From an uncultured Bacilli bacterium (GTDB lineage: Bacteria; Bacillota_I; Bacilli_A; RF39; UBA660), in assembly GCA_934120015.1 (NCBI GenBank), contig CAKOTD010000003.1:41810-105809 (forward strand): DNA of 64,000 bases, in the 5' to 3' direction. A program made the position numbers and the translations under genes. Below the pieces are notes generated by a model, which worked only from the letters and a program-made list of their open reading frames with translations, ran no database searches and was not told where the DNA came from. Below are positions 1 to 6,598 of this stretch, in pieces; the first letter of the stretch is position 1, and each line of letters opens with the position of its first letter.

Positions 1-2
1 TT

Positions 3-827
3 GATCCAACAGGAAAATCTCTTAAAATGGATGAATTGTTACCATATTTTAAAACGCTACCATTTAGTAATATATTATTTAAAAATTATATGTTTTCTGG
101 TATATCATTAATAGTTGTGAATGGAATAACCAATTTAGTAGCTGCCTACTTTCTTATTAAAAATAAAAAAATAGGTATTATATTAGGTACTATATTTGGT
201 TTTACATTAATGTTATGGATTATTATTCAATTTATTATTTTTCCTATGAATATATTATCAATTTCTTATTTTGTATTTGGAGTGTTGCAACTAATATCTG
301 GATATATAACTTATGTTTTTTATATGCAAGAACAGTTTTCTTTTGATGCAAATAAGTATCATAATATTGGTAAAAATAAGGAAAGCATAGTTGTTTATTT
401 TTCAAGAATGGGGTATACAAAATGGATTGCGTATGAGAAAGCAAATAGGATAGGAGCCGATATACTGGAAATAAAAACAAAAGAGAAAACTGATGGAACA
501 CTAGGTTTTTGGTGGTGTGGAAGATATGGTATGCATAAGTGGAATATGAAAATAGAAGAATTACCAATTAATTTACAAGATTATCAAAATGTAATCATAG
601 TATCACCAATATGGGTTTTTAGTATATGTGCACCAATAAGAGAATTCTGCTATCAAAATAAAAATTATATTAATAATGCTCAATATATATTTACCCATTT
701 TATGAATTGTAGTTTTAAAAATGTAGCAGATGAACTCGATAAAATAATAAATAAAAAAAGAGATAAATTTACTTCTATTTGTATTAGATTGGGTAAAGTA
801 AAGTCATATAGAACCTTTGAAAAATGA
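3..827 (+). CDS. Membrane protein with C-terminal flavodoxin domain (5' end cut by window)
   Basis: The reading frame is open to the left edge (in-frame Asp-Pro-Thr-Gly-Lys-Ser-Leu-Lys precedes the first Met at 27), so the N-terminus is missing. The visible part has four hydrophobic segments (Met-27-based residues about 25-45, 49-72, 75-95), then a flavodoxin-like domain from about residue 115, starting with the FMN phosphate-loop strand IVVYFSRMGYTKWIA and continuing with VIIVSPIWVF and TRP/flavin-contact-type loops. Proteins with this layout are usually annotated as membrane-anchored flavodoxin-fold proteins of unknown electron partner. Substrate unknown. It ends about 30 nt before a terminator. 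Assignment of the flavodoxin fold is fairly sure; the role is not. Confidence 0.7.
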   Translation, partial: DPTGKSLKMDELLPYFKTLPFSNILFKNYMFSGISLIVVNGITNLVAAYFLIKNKKIGIILGTIFGFTLMLWIIIQFIIFPMNILSISYFVFGVLQLISGYITYVFYMQEQFSFDANKYHNIGKNKESIVVYFSRMGYTKWIAYEKANRIGADILEIKTKEKTDGTLGFWWCGRYGMHKWNMKIEELPINLQDYQNVIIVSPIWVFSICAPIREFCYQNKNYINNAQYIFTHFMNCSFKNVADELDKIINKKRDKFTSICIRLGKVKSYRTFEK

Positions 828-860
828 GTTGGTATATCGGTTTAATTGTTATAAAGTAAG

Positions 861-898
861 AAAAACAAATCATTACAAATCATTGATGATTTGTTTTT
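861..898. terminator. Rho-independent terminator
   Basis: An 11-bp stem AAACAAATCAT (863-873) and ATGATTTGTTT (886-896) is followed by a T run and preceded by an A run, so it could work in both directions. It closes the flavodoxin-membrane gene. A near-identical stem sequence recurs at 6492-6523. Confidence 0.75.
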
Positions 899-922
899 GT
901 GTATTAATAAATTTATAATAGA

Positions 923-951
923 TTGACACGCGTACATATGTACTCTATAAT
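923..951 (+). promoter_or_regulatory. Consensus sigma-A promoter with a palindromic operator in the spacer
   Basis: TTGACA (923-928), a 17-nt spacer, and TATAAT (946-951) match the consensus fully. The spacer holds a perfect 12-bp palindrome GTACATATGTAC (932-943), placed where a bound repressor would block RNA polymerase. It drives the small gene at 1017. The cognate regulator is not adjacent. Confidence 0.75.
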
Positions 952-1016
952 AATAGTGAAAGAGCAAAATTATACAACTATATAATTATAATTTAATAGA
1001 AACGGAGCATAATCTA

Positions 1017-1220
1017 ATGAGTAAGTATGAACCATTATGGAGTTATTTAAAAAAGAATCAAAAAGAAAATTATAAGTTGAGTTATGAAGAAATAAAAAAT
1101 ATTTTAGGGTTTGAAATAGATCATTCATTTTTAAAGTATAAAAAGGAGTTAAAAGAGTATGGTTATGAAGTTTTAAAGATATCAATGAAAGATAAATATG
1201 TTGAATTTAAGAAAATATAA
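1017..1220 (+). CDS. Small conserved protein, DUF7662-like
   Basis: A 67-residue soluble basic protein. The pattern YEPLWSYL, then LSYEEIKNILGFEIDHSFLKYKKELKEYGY and a C-terminal V-K-I-S-M-K strand, resembles small winged-helix-like proteins common in Bacillota (DUF7662 from memory). ATG at 1017 follows the purine-rich GAAACGGAGC about 8 nt upstream. It has its own strong, probably repressed promoter at 923-951. The function is unknown; nucleic-acid binding would be a guess. Genes downstream are decayed. Confidence 0.6.
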   Translation: MSKYEPLWSYLKKNQKENYKLSYEEIKNILGFEIDHSFLKYKKELKEYGYEVLKISMKDKYVEFKKI

Positions 1221-1231
1221 AATTTTATATA

Positions 1232-1522
1232 TTGAAAAAAGATTCTGAGAATGAATATATTAATTTAAGTTTAGAAAATATAGATAAAGAACATATTTGT
1301 TGTGCTATTAGTGATTCCAAACATCAAATAGGTGTTAATAATAAAGAAGCGTGGATTAAGGATAAGTTAAAGGATGAAGATGTATTTAGAAAACTAAATG
1401 TAAGGGATAAAACATTTATTGAATATGATCCTATTGAAATAGCATGGGTACCTATAATAGGTAAAAATTATGAGTATATTTATTGCTTATTGGTAGCTGG
1501 TAGTTTTAAGGGAAAATTATGA
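1232..1522 (+). pseudogene. Truncated GNAT acetyltransferase (YoaP-like) head
   Basis: The translation carries the YoaP/GNAT N-terminal signature ENIDKEHICCAISD followed by KAWIKDKL-like, FIEYDPIEIAWVPI and the acetyl-CoA-loop beginning AGSFKGK. It stops right after FKGK, where a full-length protein would continue GYGKxLL. The second half, including the rest of the acetyl-CoA-binding loop, is absent. The next bases encode the tail of an unrelated protein, so this looks like a deletion junction. No good ribosome-binding site; the TTG at 1232 is only nominal. Confidence 0.6.
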
Positions 1523-1804
1523 TATTGCTATATATATTAATTTAGATAAAAATAAAAGATTAGAAAGAGTAAAAAGTCGTTCTTTTGAACTATTTAAAGA
1601 AAGAATACTTGAAGGTTATATTATAGAAAACAAAAATTTTGGAATTATGTTTATAGTAGGGATGAAAAAGAGATATTAAAATGGTTTGAATCCTTAAGTT
1701 GTAGGAAGATTATAATAGATGGAAGTAACTCTTTAAATGAAAATATTGAGCTGGTTATGCAAATAATTAATAAAGTAGATATATGTAAAGAAAATTATAA
1801 ATAG
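1523..1804 (+). pseudogene. Remnant of a P-loop kinase-like C-terminus, frameshifted
   Basis: Read from 1523 the sequence gives YDIAIYINLDKNKRLERV then RSFELFKERILEG, the pattern of the LID/Arg-rich half of small nucleoside/adenylate-kinase-like P-loop proteins. A +/-1 frameshift near 1640 switches to a frame giving WNYVYSRDEKEILKWFE and ending at TAG 1802-1804. The N-terminal half with the Walker A motif is missing. It abuts the acetyltransferase head, consistent with one deletion joining two genes. Confidence 0.5.
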
Positions 1805-1854
1805 TAGAATAATACTTAATTATGGTATATAATTATTCTAGGAGGCGTTTTAGA

Positions 1855-2919
1855 ATGGAAAATAAAAAAAATAAGAAGTGGTTTATTGTTTTAATTTTAA
1901 TTATTATATTACTTATATTTCTAATATTTTATTTATTATTTGGAAGAAAAAAGTCTTTTACAGTTACTTTTGATACAGTAGGAGGTACACCAATTAGTAA
2001 TATTATAGTTAAAAATAATGAAGTAATTAAATTGCCAGATGAGCCAGTAAAGGAAGGATTTACATTTATTGGATGGACTGATAATAATGGTAATATGATA
2101 ACAAACGGGACAAAGTTAACAGAAGATATTACATTAAGAGCTTTATGGATAGATAATAATGCTGAAACTATTGTTATTACATTTGATACAGATGGCGGAA
2201 ATGAAATAGGAAGTATTACTATGGCAAAAGATGGTAGTATTATCCTTCCAGTAAATCCAATAAAAGAAGGATATATTTTTGGTGGATGGATAGATGAAAA
2301 TGGTAATATTATTTCATCAAATATGACTACTACTAATAGTACTACTTTGAAAGCATACTGGATTAAAAAGAATGCTAAAACATCAACTATTACATTTGAT
2401 ACAGATGGTGGAAATAATATTGATAATATTTTAGTTGAAAATGATAAAATAATTGTTTTACCTGTAAATCCAACAAAAGATGGTTATGTTTTTGATGGAT
2501 GGGTTGATACTGATGGAAACACTATCACAAAAGATACTATTATAAATAAAGATATAACTATTAAAGCTATTTGGAAAGAACCATATACTTGTCCAAATGA
2601 TTGTGATCCAGTAGAAAATGGAAGTAAATGTGTGAAGGAAACAACAACGGATATGATTATTGTTTCTGGGTGTCCTTCTGGATATAGAATGAGCAATGGG
2701 AAATGTACAGGTACAAGATATGCTGCCAATAATGGCTCAAATGGCTGGGAATGCAATAATAGTGGTGACTATATGTATACTGAAGAAGATGGTTTTGGAG
2801 CTATGATGTGGTGTGTACCAACAACAAGTGTAAAAACTGGAAAAGAATGTCCAGATGGTTATACACAAGATGGAAGTATTTGTAAGAAAATTGAAACAAT
2901 AGACTGCGTAGCAAATTAA
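1855..2919 (+). CDS. Membrane-anchored protein with three InlB-type B-repeats and a Cys-rich tail
   Basis: ATG 1855 is chosen over the upstream in-frame ATG at 1822 because AGGAGG lies 9 nt before it. A basic N-terminus and one hydrophobic segment (about residues 9-31) form a signal anchor. Three repeats of about 70 residues follow (about 35-100, 106-171, 178-240), each with the Listeria-Bacteroides repeat pattern FDTxGG...P...GY.F.GW....G and A.W. The last 110 residues contain about eleven Cys in pairs, likely an extracellular disulfide domain. B-repeats occur in surface proteins of Bacillota; ligand unknown. No LPxTG motif is seen, so membrane anchoring is by the N-terminus. Confidence 0.8.
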   Translation: MENKKNKKWFIVLILIIILLIFLIFYLLFGRKKSFTVTFDTVGGTPISNIIVKNNEVIKLPDEPVKEGFTFIGWTDNNGNMITNGTKLTEDITLRALWIDNNAETIVITFDTDGGNEIGSITMAKDGSIILPVNPIKEGYIFGGWIDENGNIISSNMTTTNSTTLKAYWIKKNAKTSTITFDTDGGNNIDNILVENDKIIVLPVNPTKDGYVFDGWVDTDGNTITKDTIINKDITIKAIWKEPYTCPNDCDPVENGSKCVKETTTDMIIVSGCPSGYRMSNGKCTGTRYAANNGSNGWECNNSGDYMYTEEDGFGAMMWCVPTTSVKTGKECPDGYTQDGSICKKIETIDCVAN

Positions 2920-2925
2920 ATATTA

Positions 2926-3036
2926 ATAGAAAATATTGATAAAATTCATACAACTACTTTGGGTATTAGTAGAATTAAAAGAAATTTAAAATTAGATAAT
3001 GTTGATATAATAGAAAATTATAAAGAAATGGTTTGA
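2926..3036 (+). pseudogene. DUF3781-like C-terminal remnant, copy 1
   Basis: An open stretch without start encodes KIHTTTLGISRIKRNLKLDN and ends V-D-I-I-E-N-Y-K-E-M-V-stop (TGA 3034-3036). This is the conserved end of small DUF3781 proteins (IHTTxLGxxRIKRNL). Only the tail remains, directly after the B-repeat gene. The same remnant recurs at 4388-4487 and, degraded, at 6299-6378. Confidence 0.55.
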
Positions 3037-3052
3037 AAATTTTTTTAACTAT

Positions 3053-3078
3053 AAAAATAGGATTTTTCCTATTTTTTC
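3053..3078 (+). terminator. Rho-independent terminator
   Basis: Stem AAAAATAGGA (3053-3062) with TCCTATTTTT (3067-3076), four-nt T loop and a T-rich run after it. It separates the DUF3781-like remnant from the promoter of the next gene. The identical structure recurs at 4503-4528. Confidence 0.7.
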
Positions 3079-3090
3079 TTTTTCTTTTAC

Positions 3091-3119
3091 TTGAAAAAAT
3101 ATATATAATATGTTATTAT
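3091..3119 (+). promoter_or_regulatory. Promoter of the first 28-residue-repeat protein
   Basis: TTGAAA (3091-3096), 17-nt spacer, TATTAT (3114-3119) with an upstream TG extension (TGT before the -10). AAGGAGG follows before the ATG at 3146. Confidence 0.65.
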
Positions 3120-3145
3120 ACTAGGCAATCAAGGAGGATTATTAT

Positions 3146-4393
3146 ATGTTAACAAATGAGGAGTTAGATAAAAAAATTTTAGGATTAGAACAATCTGAAA
3201 AAGAAAGAATAGAAGAAGAAATAAAGAAAGAAGAAGAAAGAATTATAAATTCTAAAGATTCCAAAGCTATATATTTATTTGCTAGGAATGTTGAAGGATC
3301 GCATATAGATAAATTAGAAGATGCTATAATAGCAACAGGTGACGCTGGATATATATATTCCTTTGCTTTTTTAGATGGAGCACATATAGAAAAATTGGAG
3401 GATGCTATAATAGCAACAAAAAAATCACCAAAAAAAGCCCTTTATATATATGAATTTGCTAGGGATATTAAAGGAGCGCATATAGACAGGTTAGAAGATG
3501 CTGTAATAGCAACCAAAACTGTATATATATATTTATTTGCTAGGGATATTAAAGGAGCTCATATAGAAAAATTAGAGGATGGTATAATAGCAGCTGGTGA
3601 TAACTTATATATATGTGAATTTGCAAAAGATATAAAAGGAGCGCATATAGACAAATTAGAAGATGCAATAATAGCAACTGGTGATGCCCAATATATATAT
3701 GAATTTGCAAAAAATATAAAAGGAACACATATAGACAAATTAGAGGATGGTATAATAGCAAAAGGTGATGCCTACTATATATATTCATTTGCTAAGGATA
3801 TAAAAGGAGCGCATATAGACAAGTTAGAGGATGGTATAATATCAACCAAAAAAGCCCAATATATATATGAATTTGCTATGGATATAAAAGGAGCACATAT
3901 AGACAAATTAAGGGATGCTATAATATTAATAGGTAATCTTGAATATATTTCTAAATTTTTCAAACTTGCATATATAAAGGCAGATGAAAGGGAATTATAT
4001 TTGGTACTATCAAAAAGATTTGATTTAGAAACTATTGGAATAACATTTGCTGACTCATTTGCAAATAAACTATATTTTAAGAAAAAAGAAGATACATTAA
4101 AATATTTAATAAAAAATAGAGAATTAGATATTAATAAACTTAGATTAAGAATATATTTTGATTGGTTGAATAATCCTAATTCAACAAAAGAAGATTTAGA
4201 AAAATGCAATGAAGAATATATTAGATATGTATCTATGTTTTATGGTGAAAAAAATAAAAATGAAGAAACAAAAGAAAATTCAGAAAAAAATAATGAACAA
4301 GGAAAAACTCTTGTTAAGACAAAAAAAATAATGAACAAGGAAAAACTCTTGTTAAGACAAAAAAATAAATGGATAAGGAAAAAATATCAATAA
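3146..4393 (+). CDS. Repeat protein with eight 28-29 residue LEDAIIAxG repeats (paralogue A)
   Basis: A 415-residue, highly charged cytosolic protein with no signal peptide. After a Glu/Lys-rich coiled start (about 10-35) come eight copies of a 28-29 residue unit with the core YIYxFAxDIKGAHIDKLEDA and a short I-I-A-T-G turn, predicted to stack as an alpha-helical solenoid. Residues from about 275 form a non-repeat helical domain (YLVLSKRFDL, RLRIYFDWLNN, EEYIRYVSMFYGEK) shared with paralogue B. Such units are seen in hypothetical proteins of Bacillota and phages; a scaffold or binding role is inference. The last 25 residues are out of frame relative to B because of a 38-nt tandem duplication (4291-4366). 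Confidence 0.7.
   Translation: MLTNEELDKKILGLEQSEKERIEEEIKKEEERIINSKDSKAIYLFARNVEGSHIDKLEDAIIATGDAGYIYSFAFLDGAHIEKLEDAIIATKKSPKKALYIYEFARDIKGAHIDRLEDAVIATKTVYIYLFARDIKGAHIEKLEDGIIAAGDNLYICEFAKDIKGAHIDKLEDAIIATGDAQYIYEFAKNIKGTHIDKLEDGIIAKGDAYYIYSFAKDIKGAHIDKLEDGIISTKKAQYIYEFAMDIKGAHIDKLRDAIILIGNLEYISKFFKLAYIKADERELYLVLSKRFDLETIGITFADSFANKLYFKKKEDTLKYLIKNRELDINKLRLRIYFDWLNNPNSTKEDLEKCNEEYIRYVSMFYGEKNKNEETKENSEKNNEQGKTLVKTKKIMNKEKLLLRQKNKWIRKKYQ
4291..4366 (+). repeat. 38-nt tandem duplication shifting the 3' reading frame
   Basis: The segment starting TAATGAACAAGGAAAAACTC at 4291 repeats with a 38-nt period at 4329. As 38 is not a multiple of three, the second copy is read in another frame, giving an MNKEKLLLRQKNK tail instead of the N-E-Q-G-K pattern, and the stop used in paralogue B is skipped. 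Confidence 0.8.
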
Positions 4394-4487
4394 AATTCAT
4401 ACAACTCCTTTAGGTATTAGTAGAATTAAAAGAAATTTAAAGTTAGACAATGTTGATATAATAGAAAATTATAAAGAAATGGTTTGA
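4388..4487 (+). pseudogene. DUF3781-like C-terminal remnant, copy 2
   Basis: Encodes KIHTTPLGISRIKRNLKLDN and ends at TGA 4485-4487. It is nearly identical to copy 1 at 2926-3036 and lies at the same place relative to the next gene. There is no start codon or N-terminal part. Confidence 0.55.
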
Positions 4488-4502
4488 AAAAATTTTAACT
4501 AT

Positions 4503-4528
4503 AAAAATAGGATTTTTCCTATTTTTTC
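4503..4528 (+). terminator. Rho-independent terminator (copy 2)
   Basis: Stem AAAAATAGGA (4503-4512) and TCCTATTTTT (4517-4526) with a T-rich run. Duplicate of 3053-3078. Confidence 0.7.
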
Positions 4529-4540
4529 TTTTTCTTCTAC

Positions 4541-4569
4541 TTGAAAAAATATATATAATATGTTATTAT
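4541..4569 (+). promoter_or_regulatory. Promoter of the second repeat protein (copy 2)
   Basis: TTGAAA (4541-4546), 17-nt spacer, TATTAT (4564-4569), TG extension. Same as 3091-3119, so both paralogues should be expressed under the same conditions. Confidence 0.65.
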
Positions 4570-4595
4570 ACTAGACAATCAAGGAGGATTATTAT

Positions 4596-6287
4596 ATGTT
4601 AACAAATGAGGAATTAGATAAAAAAATATTAGAATTTAAGGAATTTAAAGAAAAAGAAGAAGAAAAAATTATAAACTCTAAAGATCCAAAAAAAATATAT
4701 AGCTTTGCCAAAGATGTAAAGAAAGGAAAAGATATCGACAAATTAGAAGATGCAATAATAGCAACAGGTAATGCTGTATATATATATGACTTTGCCAAAG
4801 ATATAAAGCAAGGAAAAAATATAGACAAATTAGAGGATGCCATAATAGCAACAGGTAATGCTGTATATATATATGACTTTGCCAAAGATATAAAGCAAGG
4901 AAAAAATATAGAGAAGTTAGAGGATGCTATAATAGCAATAGGTGGTGCTTATTATATATATCACTTTGCCAAAGATATAAAGCAAGGAAAAAATATAGAG
5001 AAATTAGAGGATGCAATAATAGCAACAGGTGATGCCGAATATATATATAGATTTGCCAAATATATAAAGAAAGGAAAAGATATCGACAAATTAGTGGATG
5101 CAATAATAGCAACCAAAAATGCCGAATATATACTTGAATTTGCAAGAAATGTAAAAGGAGCACATATAGACAAATTAGAGGATGCAATAATAGCAACAGG
5201 TGATGCCGAATATATATATAACTTTGCTATGTGTATCAAAGGAGCCAATATAGGCAAATTAGAGGATGCTATAATAGCAATTGGTGCTGCCAAACATATA
5301 TATGACTTTGCTTGTTTAAATGGAGCCAATATAAAAAAATTAGAAGATGCTATAATAGCAACAGGTAGTCCTGGAGATATATATGGCTTTGCAAAATATG
5401 TGTCTAGAGCCCATGTAAAGAAATTAGAAGATGCCATAATAGCAACAGGTGATGCCGAATATATATATGCCTTTGCCAAAGATATAAAGGAAGGAAAATA
5501 TATAAAGAAATTAGAAGATGCTATAATAGCAATAGGTGATGCCGAATATATATATATATTTGCCAAAGATATAAAGAAAGGAAAAGATATCGACAAATTA
5601 GAAGATGGTATAATAGCAACAGGTAATGCTTATTTTATATATTACTTTGCCGAAGATATAAAGCAAGGAAAAGATATAGGCAAATTAGAGGATGCAATAA
5701 TAGCAATAGGTGATGCTACATATATATATCTATTTGCCAAAAAAATAAAGGAAGGAAAAGATATAGACAAATTAGAGGATGCTATAATAGCAATAGGTAA
5801 TGCCGAATATATGTATAAATTTGCAAGGGATGTAAAGGGAGCCCATATAGACAAATTAAAAGATGCTATAATATCAATAGGTAATATTAAATATATTTCT
5901 GAATTTTTTGAGCTCGTGAATATAAATACAAATAAAATAGTATTATATTTGGTACTATCAAAAAAATTTGATTTAAAGCGTATTGGTGAAAAAGTTAAAG
6001 AATCGTTTTTTAATAAATTATATTTTGGTAAAAAAACTGACACTTTAGAATATTTAATGGAAAATAGAGAGTTAGATATTAATGAAATTAGATTAAGAAT
6101 ATATTTTGATTATTTGAGTAATTTTAATTCAACAAAAGAGGATTTAGAAAAATGCAATGAAGAATATATTAGATATGTATTTATGCTTTATGGTGAAAAA
6201 AATAAAAATGAAGAAGCAAAAGAAAATTTAGAAAAAAGTAATGAACAAGGAAAAAGTCTTGTTAAGACTAAAAAAATAAATGGATAA
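4596..6287 (+). CDS. Repeat protein with fourteen 28-29 residue LEDAIIAxG repeats (paralogue B)
   Basis: A 563-residue paralogue of the gene just upstream, starting MLTNEELDKKILE in both. It has about fourteen repeats. Two flavours alternate: a 29-residue form with KKGKDIDKLEDAIIATG and a 28-residue form with KGAHIDKLEDAIIATG. The C-terminal non-repeat domain (about 430-550) matches paralogue A and ends K-K-I-N-G. Near-identical repeats at the DNA level make copy number prone to slippage. No catalytic motif, signal peptide or membrane segment. Function unknown; a helical binding scaffold is the best structural guess. Confidence 0.7.
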   Translation: MLTNEELDKKILEFKEFKEKEEEKIINSKDPKKIYSFAKDVKKGKDIDKLEDAIIATGNAVYIYDFAKDIKQGKNIDKLEDAIIATGNAVYIYDFAKDIKQGKNIEKLEDAIIAIGGAYYIYHFAKDIKQGKNIEKLEDAIIATGDAEYIYRFAKYIKKGKDIDKLVDAIIATKNAEYILEFARNVKGAHIDKLEDAIIATGDAEYIYNFAMCIKGANIGKLEDAIIAIGAAKHIYDFACLNGANIKKLEDAIIATGSPGDIYGFAKYVSRAHVKKLEDAIIATGDAEYIYAFAKDIKEGKYIKKLEDAIIAIGDAEYIYIFAKDIKKGKDIDKLEDGIIATGNAYFIYYFAEDIKQGKDIGKLEDAIIAIGDATYIYLFAKKIKEGKDIDKLEDAIIAIGNAEYMYKFARDVKGAHIDKLKDAIISIGNIKYISEFFELVNINTNKIVLYLVLSKKFDLKRIGEKVKESFFNKLYFGKKTDTLEYLMENRELDINEIRLRIYFDYLSNFNSTKEDLEKCNEEYIRYVFMLYGEKNKNEEAKENLEKSNEQGKSLVKTKKING

Positions 6288-6298
6288 GAAAAAAATAT

Positions 6299-6378
6299 CA
6301 ATAAAATTAATAGTCTCCTTTGAATGTCAGTAGAATTAAAATAAATTTAAGGTTAGATAATATTGATTCAATAAATTA
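6299..6378 (+). pseudogene. DUF3781-like C-terminal remnant, copy 3 (degraded)
   Basis: The stretch aligns with the other two remnants (AGTAGAATTAAAA then AAATTTAAGGTTAGATAATA) but has stops and substitutions. It shows a third, older copy of the duplicated module. The rest of the gap to 6490 shows nothing recognisable. Confidence 0.45.
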
Positions 6379-6491
6379 GAGAAATACTCTTATTTATAAA
6401 AATTGTAAGAATTGATATTGTGAAATTGATAATATAAAAATGATGATTAATACATATAGTTATACAATTATAACTGCACATATTATAAAGT

Positions 6492-6523
6492 AAACAAGTC
6501 ATAAAATATGATTTGTTTTTTTG
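6492..6523. terminator. Rho-independent terminator
   Basis: Stem AAACAAGTCAT (6492-6502) with ATGATTTGTTT (6508-6518, one G-T pair) and a T run. It ends the repeat-protein region before the MerR-controlled operon. Confidence 0.7.
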
Positions 6524-6541
6524 TATATAATAAAAAAAGAC

Positions 6542-6572
6542 TTGACTTAGAGTATACTCTAAGTATTATGAT
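6542..6572 (+). promoter_or_regulatory. MerR-type promoter: 19-bp spacer with an 18-bp palindrome
   Basis: TTGACT (6542-6547), a 19-nt spacer, TATGAT (6567-6572). The perfect palindrome CTTAGAGTATACTCTAAG (6546-6563) fills the spacer. Overlong spacers with a central dyad are the hallmark of promoters activated by MerR-family proteins through DNA untwisting, and the sequence resembles the operators of AdhR-like regulators. The second gene of the operon (8374) encodes a MerR protein, so autoregulation is likely. Confidence 0.85.
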
Positions 6573-6598
6573 ATAGTTGTGTAAGAGAGGATGATAAA

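Larger units (their letters stand above)
2939..3190 (+). repeat. Long direct repeat, copy 1 (partner 4390-4640)
   Basis: About 250 nt are nearly identical to 4390-4640. The unit spans the DUF3781-like tail, a terminator, a promoter, the ribosome-binding site and the first dozen codons of the repeat protein. It shows that the two repeat-protein genes arose by tandem duplication of a module. Confidence 0.85.
4390..4640 (+). repeat. Long direct repeat, copy 2 (partner 2939-3190)
   Basis: See the partner copy. The few substitutions fall mostly in the coding remnant and downstream of the promoter, and the -35, -10, ribosome-binding site and first codons are preserved, suggesting a fairly recent duplication. 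Confidence 0.85.

Noticed and set aside
3549..5596. Long open frames on the minus strand over the two repeat-protein genes
   Set aside because: They follow from the periodic codon pattern of the plus-strand repeats, contain low-complexity Leu/Ile/Ser-rich translations, and lack ribosome-binding sites.
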